Below are positions 50,855-61,174 of a DNA stretch of 64,000 nucleotides, piece after piece. Location of the stretch: assembly GCA_964019155.1 (NCBI GenBank), contig OZ025243.1, forward strand, positions 33,166,028-33,230,027, given 5' to 3'. Numbering within the stretch: position 1 is the first letter of the stretch; the number at the start of each line of letters is the position of its first letter. This stretch comes from Osedax fenrisi (Eukaryota > Annelida > Polychaeta > Sabellida > Siboglinidae). The position numbers and the translations under genes are program-made. Below the pieces are notes generated by a model. The model had not been told where the DNA came from. It was given only the letters and a program-made list of their open reading frames with translations, and did no database searches.

Positions 50855-51720
50855 AATCTTGTACGAGATCATTTCGGACTATATAATCTTATTACGTACG
50901 TCTTATTAAATTTATTCTAAAAGTATTATTTATGAATTTAATATTATAGTTATCTTAGATTATTTTAATTTCGACTCTATACTCATCATTTATATACACA
51001 TATATATATATTATATTTTCCATCAGTAATTAATAATTAAATATAAATATTAGAATAATTCTATAATTATGAAAACACTTAATTTTACAAGTCGTAAGAG
51101 AGTACTAATAACTTATTTAATAACTTAGTAATAAGTCGTACTTTTAAATTACGTACATTCTAATTACCTCGTGCCATAATAATTTAATTATTAATTACTC
51201 ATATAAATTTATTAAAGTAATCTCTGACGACTTTTTGAGTAATCTATTGACTTATTTCGTCAATAAGTAATTTTATTTATAGACCAATTTAACTTATCTA
51301 TAAAAAAACTTATCTAAAATTAATCTTGTACGAGGTCATTTCGGACTATGTAATCTAGTACGTCTTATTAAATTTAGTTTATTCTAAAAGTATTATTTAT
51401 GAATTTAACATTATAGTTATCTTAAATTATTTTAATTTCTAATCTAGATTTATTATTTATATACATATTTGTATATATTATATTTTCCATCAATAATTAA
51501 TGATTAAATATAAATATTAGAATAATAATTGTAGAATTATGAAAACACTTAACTTTACAAGTGGTACGAGGTTACTAATGAGTAGTGATATTACTTAATT
51601 CTTAATTACTCATATTAATTTATTAAAGTAATCTCTGACGACTTATTTAGTAATCTATTAAGACTTATTCCGCCAATAAGTAATTTTATTTATAAAACAA
51701 ATTTAACTTATATATATATT
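50855..51720. repeat. Tandem duplication, 467-bp period
   Basis: AATCTTGTACGAGRTCATTT starts at 50855 and at 51322. Similarity runs through TTCTAAAAGTATTATTTATG and AGTAATCTCTGACGACTT to the end. The second unit lacks about 60 bp. Only two units are present. Confidence 0.85.
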
Positions 51721-51814
51721 AATAAATATAGTTATCTATATTTATACTTATCTATATTTTTCTAATTTCTATATTCAGGACACTGTTGGGGCAATAAAGT
51801 GAACCTGGCGAGAT

Positions 51815-51988
51815 ATGTTCCTCTCTGAATGTCATCTCATAAATGACGTATCGTGGGTGCCTATAAAGAACTATATACAGCAGTCGATGGACGATATAGT
51901 ATGCATGTCTGGTGCTCTACTAAATGTGATGAGAGATATAAATGATCTGAGAATGCGATTCATAAAGTGCCGAAAAAGCTTGCCATAG
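51815..51988 (+). CDS. Hypothetical 57-codon ORF in an exon-like island
   Basis: A balanced-composition stretch (51779-51991) is bordered on the left by TTCTATATTCAG, a good splice acceptor, and on the right by AGGTAAAT, a possible donor. The only good frame starts at ATG 51815 and reads MFLSECHLINDVSWVPIKNY then IQQSMDDIVCMSGALLNVMR and ends at TAG 51986-51988. The frame is not open across the whole putative exon, so the ORF could be a first coding exon, a chance frame or an element relic. No family is recognised. Confidence 0.18.
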   Translation: MFLSECHLINDVSWVPIKNYIQQSMDDIVCMSGALLNVMRDINDLRMRFIKCRKSLP

Positions 51989-52415
51989 TAAGGTAAATTA
52001 ATTTTGTGTATATAAATATATATATATATTTATTAATTAAGAGGATCTCAATGGATAAATTAGTTAATATCAGAACAAATTGTAATATGTACTAGTGATC
52101 TAAAAATTCAAATCTTTGCTTGTCTTCGAAGACTTTCAAATCATTAAAAAAATGTTTGGAGACATCAAATCTCTACCATGTCATGTATTCGAAGACATTC
52201 AAATCACCAAAAAAATGTTTGAAGACATCAAATCTTTACCAATTCCTGTATTCGAAGACTTTCAAATCATAAAACAATGTTTGTCACATAAATTATTGAA
52301 TTTATTGATAGTAAAAACTTCCCATCATCTAATATACAGTTGATCCCCTTTACTTCTACAAACAAAGTATAATGTGAGAGCACAGTAAACATAAACAAAT
52401 TCCATTGCAGATTTC

Positions 52416-53160
52416 CTACATACCTACTATAGCTACATATCTACATGAATACCTACTTACCCACCTATATACCTACCTACTTACCAACCTAAGTATATGC
52501 ATGACTACCTACCCAGCCACCTACATGCCCATATACATACCCTACCCAACAACCCGCCTACCTATCTATCTACCTACTCACATATCTACCTATCCATCCA
52601 CCCACCTAACTACCCACCCATACATATATCTACCTGACTACCTACCCATCCACCTACTTGCCTATATGCATACCCTACCACCAACCTACTTACCTACCCA
52701 CCCACTCATATACCTACATATCTTCCTGAGTACCTACTTACCTATATGCATACACTACCCTACCACCCACCTAACTATCTATCTACCTTTCCACCCACCC
52801 ACCTAACTACCCACCCATATCTCTCTACCTTCATGACTACCTACCAACCTACTTGCCTATATAACTACCCTATCACCCACCTACCTACCTCCTATCTACC
52901 CACCCATCCATATATCTACCTACATACATACCTCCCTGCCCTACAACCTACCTAACTATACTACCCACCTATCTACCTACATACATACCTATCTACTTTC
53001 CCAATGTATATATATATGTAGGTCCTACATACCTGACTGCCTACCTCCCCACCTGTATACTTGCCTACATATTTGCCTGACTATCTATCCATCTACACAT
53101 ATACCTACCTGCATACCTATCTAACTAAATAAACACCTACCTACATACATGCATATATAC
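52416..53160. repeat. Degenerate (CTAC)n tetranucleotide tract
   Basis: CTAC/CTAT/CCTA words dominate about 740 bp, with purines almost only A on this strand. It lies entirely inside the hAT-like element. Confidence 0.93.
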
Positions 53161-53412
53161 ACACATATATAATATACAAACACTAAAATAGTTAATAAGT
53201 GTACATATTTCTCTACATAGAGTTATATATTGAGAGTGTATCATACACTAAATGCCATCCAATGTATCATATAAAATCGATTCATGAGTATTATATAATA
53301 ATAATTTAGTATATGCAATTAGCTACCTGTCCTTATCTATTATCTATTAATATACGTTTGTTCACTAATTTAGTTCCCTACATCTATATTAATAATCTAT
53401 CACTCTGATCGT

Positions 53413-53562
53413 ATAAATGCTCCTTTTTTTTCGAGTTTATTCCAAATTATAGTACTAATCGAACTTATTAAATATATTCCTATTATATATAATAGGAATA
53501 TATTTAATAAGTTCGATTAGTACTATAATTTGGAATAAACTCGAAAAAAAAGAAGCATTTAT
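53413..53562. repeat. Near-perfect 150-bp palindrome
   Basis: Two arms of about 75 bp meet at CCTATTATATATAATAGG without a loop. I see one mismatch (GCTCC against GCTTC). It sits inside the hAT-like element, so it was either cargo or a nested fold-back insertion. Confidence 0.92.
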
Positions 53563-53829
53563 TGTATATATATACATATAAATAATGACTTATATAATTT
53601 ATAAGTATATAAATTACATATTACGTATAATAATGTGGCTACAATACTATGATAAATAGTGAATTTAATCCATACAAATTTTTGAAAATTAAATAGGTGT
53701 GACTCGAATTGACTCGAAAATTAGATTTAAGATTTGAAATAATAATTTATATAAATGTTTGAAAATGATGTGACTCGATTTGAAACTTGAATTGAAAGAT
53801 TTGAAAATTTAGATCACTAATATGTACTA

Positions 53830-54890
53830 TTAATTGATGATATAGCATATATAACATATATGTTATTTAGTAACTATGAACAAATTACCAATTAAATAAG
53901 TTTTTAAATAACATAAAAAGCATATTTTATAGCATGATATTTAAAATATATTGTTATATAATATTTTATATCTAATATATAAATTCTATAAAAATTACAT
54001 TTATATATAGATAAAAAAACTTATTAATTATTAACTTTAACTTATAAACTATTAACTATTATTTTATAATATTGATTTTATATTAGCTGAATGCATAATG
54101 TAATTACTTTACAATTTATTTATTGTTGACTTTTCAAATGCATTTTACTAGAAATAATATATGCTATGTTTACATATATAAATGAATGTTTAGATAAAAG
54201 TACAAAGCTATCTACCTAATTATTTTTCTATATATAATTAACATATATATGAATAATATAACAAAACCCATATTCAAAAATAGAATTATTATTTGTAAAA
54301 TATATATTTGTTACTTTTATCTAATAGATATGATTTTCTTTCTTTTTTATATAATAAAAAAAATAGTTTAAATCAATAAATAGTATTTTAGAAACATTTA
54401 AAAAAAAGAGAAAATGCTTCCTTATCTCTACATATATGAATTCAACAAAATGGCCGTCTCAAAAATACATATCGCACCTACCACCACCAAACTTACTACA
54501 GCTAAATAATTTTTAGATCTTTGCCGGTAATTTATATACTCCAATATGCATGTTTTATTTGGTTCATTTTATATCACTATTTAATCGTATATAATATTTA
54601 TTATCATACTTAATTATCTACTAACTATTTTTTATATATATAAATTACTCATATATACATATATGTTACTCAAAATATCAGTAACTATTAAGTATATATA
54701 TATTTATTAATATATTTAAATTATATAGAATTGGATACCTGCAATCCAGTTTATTTGATGAGTTTCAACACGGTATCATGTACTGATTAACGTTAGTAAT
54801 ATATAACACTTTAAATTATTTACTAATTAATATTTTGTTTCAATTATATAGTTTAAAACTACAAAAAAAACTATGTTGAAATAAATTACA
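53830..54890. other. AT-rich spacer
   Basis: No gene or element is recognised. Confidence 0.4.
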
Positions 54891-54891
54891 G

Positions 54892-56392
54892 GAAGCAGCT
54901 CTCGGACTCAGATGCAATGCTTGTAACAAGATGAATAACTTCAAATCCTTCTGTAGGAGCAGACATTACTATAAGAACTATAAGAAACAGGAGTCCACTA
55001 AATTACATCAAACTTACATGTAGCAGACCAGGACATAAGATACAAGGTTTTTATTAAATTATGTTGAACTATTCATACCCTTTAAAAATAGAACATATAT
55101 ATTATTTAAAGTTGACAAAGGGTCTTAAAGTAATGTACTATCCTTTAAGGTATACAATAACATTAGAAAGCCTACTTAACTAACCCCTATCCATACATAC
55201 TCTTAGCATATGAAAATAAACCTATTGCGACCTACGGCATAACAATAATATGTTATAATTATAATGGCATATTATACGATATAAACTTCACTATAGTCGA
55301 ATCCCCACAACCCCCTATAATATGACTAATAGACACATCTGCAGAAGGCTAAGCCTCATAAAAATATTATGCACAGACATAATCCCACCTATATCAAAAC
55401 CACCCGCCAAAAATGATACCAGAATATTCCCCGTAACACTTCAAATAAGCCTCGACAAATAAGTACGACCCTTGTTACATGCGAATAAATGTGTCGAAAT
55501 CAACTTTAAAGTATATATAGAACTATAGCGTATGATGTCCAAAGGAATCATCATATCGGTAAATAAGCCTACAGCATAGGTATCCAGCATAACATATGCA
55601 CCAAAGAAGTAAGGCGACATCATGATATTATATGTAATATGGTATTCCAACCAATGCGAAAGATTCCAGACACATCCAATAAGCAATTGGAAACTACCAC
55701 CAAACATCAGAAGCATACCATATATGTCCTCCACTAATAGGACATCACCCACATTTCATCCAGTCCTCACTACCTAGCATCAAATGAATTCATAGAAAGA
55801 CACGTTCAGACCATAAAGAACATTATAAAAAATACAGACATCAATAAGATAACTAAAGCACTACTATCTTAGAGAAATAACCCTCAAAATATGATGACCC
55901 CAGCCCTCTACACCTACTCTTACATCAATCCAAACATCATAACGCACGAAACTACAAACACATCAAACAGACATAAATTAACTAGATGACATTACTTGCA
56001 AGAAAACTGCATACATCGTACATAACGTTCAAATCTGTCAAATTCGAGACTCCTTAAAATTCACATGATCCCCAGCTACCATTGTCAAGAAACGAACCAG
56101 AATCATATGTCATGTGTACCCATACGGGAAACATCCTATGACGTACAAGACATAAAATACGATCAACACCTACAACTAACCCCAAGAAAATTACACCACC
56201 ATAGAGAATACCCCCACTCAAACACTACATTTATCTAATTACCCAACACCACCATCTGATAATAATACCATCCTCTCACACACAGCTATTATAGAACAAA
56301 AGCAGCTTAGGAAACTATACGCCGAAGCTCCAGGAACAGGCACACTCCCTACCGATTTGTCCTGTAATATATCTTCTTCTTAGAAGAGGTGA
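54892..56392 (+). pseudogene. gypsy retrotransposon gag-pol remnant with internal deletion
   Basis: Landmarks on the plus strand: a gag zinc-knuckle-like LRCNACNKMNNFKSFCRSRH in the frame 54892-55023 (its histidine is lost); a protease start LFKVDKGS near 55105, where the catalytic DTG reads DKG; SNVLSFKVYNNIRKP; ILYDINFTIVESPQPPII; an RT N-terminal segment MSKGIIISVNKPTA then VSSITYAPKK (55531-55614); and an integrase core end SSPHYLASNEFIERHVQTIK (55756-55815) then NIIKNTDINK. Protease to integrase spans only about 650 bp where an intact element needs roughly 2.5 kb, so most of RT, RNase H and integrase are deleted. Stops are frequent. Motif order and the QSNG-like signature place it in Ty3/gypsy. 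Confidence 0.85.
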
Positions 56393-56599
56393 TGTTATGT
56401 TATTATCACTATTACTTTGTGTATTATTATTATTATCTCGCATTATACTAACACACGCCGAGTGCTAGGGATATGCCCATACATCACCGTCTCACATGAT
56501 TAAGCAATGCTAGACGCCTATCTATAAGAGCCGTGATAAATGTACAAAGTTAATAAATAATGTATTTAACGCATTGATTCTTTTTCTAATAACTTAACA
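56393..56599 (+). mobile_element. Probable 3' LTR of the gypsy remnant
   Basis: It begins TGTTATGTTA and ends ATAACTTAACA. It is preceded by the purine tract AGAAGAGGTGA (56382-56392), as expected for the plus-strand primer. It holds TCTATAAGAG near 56519 and AATAAATAATG near 56550. No 5' LTR is visible, so the right boundary rests on the TG...CA rule alone. Confidence 0.65.
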
Positions 56600-57065
56600 A
56601 CTTGTATATACAAATATACTTTAATATAAATACATTTCTGATTAATGATTCATATACAAATATACTAAATTTGATTTTGATAATTATGTTAATGTTTGAA
56701 TCAAATAATAATATTTATGTAATGTATTATTCTAATATAATTACACTAACAAATATAAATAAATGAAATACAATTAAATATATTTATGATTATTTGATAC
56801 AAATACATAAAATCTGTTTTTGATATAAATTAAATTATTAATGTTGATCAAATATAAAGATTTATATAAGTTTTCAAGAATAATTAATTGATTATTGTTT
56901 AAATGAATATAACATAATTGATACAATTGATATATTTAGTATTTTAATTTGAAATAAAATTGACATGTAAGAATCCATAATTAATTTATTATTCTTTTAT
57001 ACAAGAAAATATTAATGACTAATATATATATATATTTTTATAAATATTTAAATATAATATACATA
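56600..57065. other. AT-rich spacer
   Basis: No gene or element is recognised. Confidence 0.45.
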
Positions 57066-57067
57066 TT

Positions 57068-57150
57068 AGTGTTGTAAATGATGTCGGGTAGTTTCGGGTA
57101 ATTGACTACATGGAAGGTTTCGGGTATCAAAATATGATTTTGGTTCAATT
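57068..57150 (+). mobile_element. Left end of a hAT-like element, truncated
   Basis: TAGTGTTGTAAATGATGTCG, then TTTCGGGTAATTG and TTTCGGGTATC, resemble the left end of the 26-kb element (TAGTGCTGTAAA, then TCGGGTATC and TCGGGTAATTG). I find no matching right end downstream. Confidence 0.55.
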
Positions 57151-57159
57151 ACGATTTAA

Positions 57160-57800
57160 ATACTAATAACTTATCATTATCGAAAATATAAAAAATGCTT
57201 ATTTAAAATTATAGTAAAAGTATTTTATACAATATAAAATAAAATCAACAATATAATTCGTTATCAATTAATTAGACAATAATTTTGTTATCAATGAGTT
57301 AATATATAATACATAATGTTACGGGTCGTGTACGGCAGAAATGCAGAATCAGGAATCGCTATAATTAATAAAAAATAGATAGATAAACAATAAAAAACAT
57401 AGCAAAGCTAGCTCGGGTATGGCTATTATATCTATAAAGTCTATTCCACACCTAAACTATATGGAAATCCCTCGTATAATTATATACATTTTTACATGTA
57501 TTAATTAAAATGTTAACATTATATTGAATTTATTAGGGAGAGTTAAAGTGAGGTATATAAATAGAAGTAAAACGTAAATACCTACGAATATTCGCATGCA
57601 TTTTGAAAATAATTATGTTTTTATAGAAACGTTTGATATTCGCAAGTGAGGTTGTTTCGTGCGTATATTTTCATGTGTGGCATCACTTTAAAATATAATT
57701 CTAAATGATTCTAATACTCGCCACTTTGGATTGAGGTATATATATATACCAGATTAAACATTTTGTATATCTATATACATATCCCATTATATTTATATTG
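57160..57800. other. Spacer, partly balanced composition
   Basis: 57310-57480 and 57590-57730 are richer in G+C but show no frame or family I recognise. Confidence 0.35.
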
Positions 57801-57809
57801 AATTAATAC

Positions 57810-58262
57810 CAAAGATTTTCCGAAGGAAAGATATAACACTTACGCGAAATCGTGTTTTTCGAATTTGTATACAAAATACCCCAGTGCCACCTATAGCGGG
57901 TTACTTTTAGGAACTATGTGTTATCTATAATGTAAATTCGTATTTAACTAAACACTTTTAAAATGTTAAATAATATGCTTTAAATTAATATTTATATGAT
58001 GAAAACTAAGTGTTCATTACTAATATATAATAAACAAATATGATATGTATTTTTAAATGCTATAAGTATATATTTAGTAAATAAAAGCTAATTTATATTG
58101 CATGTAATTTAATAGAGCAATGAAAAAATTGTTGTATGCAAATAGAGCCTAACCTAAATCTATTTCAGTGATTTCGATACTACTGCTAGCAGCAGCAGGG
58201 GATATTACTAAATTATGTTGCATGTATAGGGAGTGTTATATCTTTGCTTCGCAAAATCTTTG
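57810..58262. mobile_element. MITE copy 3, exact 7-bp target duplication
   Basis: This 453-bp copy of the family at 11350 and 12367 is flanked by TTAATAC on both sides (57803-57809 and 58263-58269). Its ends are CAAAGATTTTCCGAAG and, read inward from the right, CAAAGATTTTGCGAAG. It carries small indels relative to the other copies. Confidence 0.95.
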
Positions 58263-58340
58263 TTAATACTAAATAAATAGGCTTACATAATTATATAAGT
58301 GTGTATATATTATAATAATTATATAATAATAATATATATT

Positions 58341-58374
58341 TATTGAATACAATACAAAAAGCGGATACAAATAT
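58341..58374 (-). mobile_element. SINE 3' end scrap
   Basis: TATTGAATACAATACAAAAA then GCGGATACAAAT matches the 3' terminus of the tRNA-SINE at 41791. The rest of the SINE is missing. Confidence 0.6.
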
Positions 58375-59559
58375 GATTATTAATCTATGTGTTAATAATA
58401 TCGAATATATACTATTAAAAAATATAAATTATTGAATGAATCATGATTGCATAAGTATTATAAATTAATTAAAACATGCATAATTCCTATCTACACCATG
58501 TATTATTTTTACTATTTTTTTTGTGCATAACTTTTTTTTAAATAAAAATAAACTAAAATACTTCTATTATAGAATTTAATAATATGTCTAATGATATCAA
58601 ATTTATTATAATAGCATCAATATAAAAAATCGTATTCCTATGGTTTTATTTATATCGTACAAATACATTATAGTTGGGTTATTCGTAGACTATAAATGTA
58701 TAGTATTTACATTTTATACTAGTTTTGAAATATTAAAAATTATAGTAATATTACTAATATTAGATATTATATAGGAAGGTTAAAATGAATTAATAATGTA
58801 ATATAATGAAAAATAAATAACTTATTGAAAAACAAATATTTCGAAAATGTTACTATAGTATCTTACTTACGATTCTATATTCAATAATATATAACATACA
58901 TTTATATATTTATTTACTATATATATACATAGATAATTTATTAAAATATAATACCTACTATATTTAATAATATACAAATTATTTATTATTATTCAAATTT
59001 TGAAATAATCTGAAATAATAATATTGAAATTTAAATAATTACTACTATTTCCTAAGTTTTTATGAGTCATACAAGTCTTTGATTATAAATAGAAATTGAT
59101 GTATATTTTTACAAAATAATAATAATATTTAATTCAAAATGTATATTTTTAATTAATAACATCTTTTATATTTTTATTCAATATATTTATTCTAAAGTAC
59201 ATTTAATATATTAATTCATAAATTGCCATTTGACATATACGCATTAAGTTGCTGTATTTCGGTAAAAACAGTGTGTCAACAGATTCCGTTTTTTTGTGTA
59301 ACCAAGTATATACACGCAGAAATCTAAAAATGTAATTATTTATAGTCTATTCTCTATAAAACCAAATGATAATTAAATATATTCATTATAATATAACGAT
59401 TATTAAAATATTATTTAATTAGATACCAATTATTTCTCTAACATATAGTAATTCATAAATTAAAGTAGGTGGTTGACACAAAATTGTCGGCCTAATCTTC
59501 GTGTCAGCGTATTCCGTATTTATATGCCCGTTTTGTCTTCTCATTCCGTATATTATATA

Positions 59560-59595
<36 letters not shown>

Positions 59596-59800
59596 TAAAT
59601 TTTAAATAAAAACTTTTACTATATTAACTACACAATACACAAATATCGTTATATAGTATATATATACTAACCATATTATTGTTAATGACATGTATTACAA
59701 TGTAGCAATAACCCGTGCAAATAATATGTTCATAATAGTCACCATTGTCTTATAATTACATATTATATAGGTAATTAATATATTATAAAATAGTATAATA

Positions 59801-59855
<55 letters not shown>
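58375..59855. other. AT-rich spacer
   Basis: No gene is recognised. It contains (TA)n at 59563-59590 and 59807-59856. Slightly more balanced patches at 59240-59330 and 59460-59550 share TCAGCGTATTCCG or TCAACAGATTCCG wording but are not identifiable. Confidence 0.4.
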
Positions 59856-59856
<1 letters not shown>

Positions 59857-59862
<6 letters not shown>

Positions 59863-60800
59863 CAATTCATTTCAATTCAGTTTTATTATGATTTGATTAA
59901 ATAATATAAAATTAATATAATATTACAAAATACATATCAATAAATTGCAATACTACCACAAAACGTAAATAAATAATATCATTTAATAAATACAATCATT
60001 GTATTGTATTGATAAAGTACGGTTTACATGGACCGGTAAATAATTAAATACATTTTAATATAATAATTATGGAATAAATATTATAAAAAAATAATAATTA
60101 TTTATAATAATAGTTAATTTATAAAATTAAAAATATTAAAAATATATAATATTACTTAATTATCATTTAGACTTTATTTTTAAATGGAGTTAATGATTTT
60201 GACTTTATGATCGATTAATCAAGACGATTCCGTCGTTTTGCAACTCTATTATTCATTAAATTATCGTTGTACATCTAAGTTAGAATATTATCGATTATTA
60301 TACGTTATAAGTTTCCACGTGTAGAATAATTTGTTTTAATATTAAGAATAGATGAATAATCACTATCAACTAATCAATTAACTAATTTATATGGCATTGT
60401 AATATCAAATCGTTACTTATTATTTCTAATGATTCTAATTTAAGATTTTTTAGATTAATTTCGTAGCTTTCATAAGGAATATTACAACGGTCATAAAGGC
60501 GACGAGTAATATATTATTGAACTTTTTCGATTTTAAATATGAGTCCAATATAATTTCTAGCTTAAATTCTAGGATTCCATATAGTTGTTGATGATTCGAT
60601 CTGAGGTATTTCTTAATTAATATAAGCTTTATTAATTGCTATTCTATTATATGTAATAAAGCAATGCAATAATAACGATTAATTACATTATATGCAACTG
60701 AACAACACATATCAATATGATTTTAAAATAGAGAGATTTATCAAAATTATATTACACCATATATAATTCAACGGAATCATATTTTATATTATTACTTTAA
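59857..60800 (-). pseudogene. CR1/L2-like LINE relic with TTGAA-type tail
   Basis: On the minus strand, pieces include IHIDMCCSVAYNVINRYYCI, TTIWNPRI, KIEKVQ, ITRRLYDRCNIPYESYEINL, KNLKLESLEI and later NNRVAKRRNRLD. VQxxxTRRLxxxxxxxYxxRLxxLxLxSLE is the conserved RT thumb/C-terminal zone of CR1/L2-type LINEs. The 3' end reads AATAAAACTGAATTGAAATG with TTGAA-type repeats at 59857-59885, a tail seen in such elements. Frames are broken throughout, and the catalytic part is missing. Confidence 0.68.
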
Positions 60801-61017
60801 TATATATATAAAGATATATATTTAATAAAATACAAATTTCACTGTGAATTTATTTCAGATTGACTACATGTATTTAACTTATAAACATTATCATATTTCC
60901 ATGTAAAGTAATTTATAAATTATTTTGTTAACAAATAATTATGAATGTATTAAAATACTTGTTTAATATTAATATTAATATTTATTAAAAATACATTAGT
61001 ATATATAAATATAGTAT

Positions 61018-61050
<33 letters not shown>

Positions 61051-61117
61051 TTGATTATGTCTTTTAATTTATATATTTATACATATTTATAATATTATTA
61101 TGTATACACATACATAT

Positions 61118-61123
<6 letters not shown>

Positions 61124-61170
<47 letters not shown>
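61124..61170. repeat. (TA)n microsatellite abutting LINE 3' end
   Basis: Pure TA run adjacent to the (ATC)n tail of the LINE at 61171. A second TA run is at 61020-61041. Confidence 0.93.

Positions 61171-61174
<4 letters not shown>

Larger units (their letters stand above)
52093..53819. mobile_element. Non-autonomous hAT-like element, exact 8-bp duplication
   Basis: The ends are TAGTGATCTAAA with TTCAAATCTTT on both sides (inverted). They are flanked by ATATGTAC at 52085-52092 and 53820-53827. An 8-bp duplication and TAGTG ends are diagnostic of hAT transposition. The 1.73 kb contain, in order, three 62-63 bp direct repeats (TTCGAAGAC at 52126, 52188 and 52251), about 740 bp of degenerate (CTAC)n, and a long palindrome at 53413-53562. 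ACTCGA-containing repeats lie near the right end. The Tyr/Pro/Thr/Leu frames of up to 133 codons are translations of (CTAC)n. It encodes no transposase. Confidence 0.95.

Noticed and set aside
52405..52955. Tyr/Pro/Thr/Leu-rich frames up to 133 codons
   Set aside because: They are translations of the degenerate (CTAC)n tract inside a hAT-like element. The tract is open in more than one frame.
55441..55752. 103-codon minus-strand frame with hydrophobic stretches
   Set aside because: It lies antisense to gypsy protease/RT remnants that read in the expected order on the plus strand.
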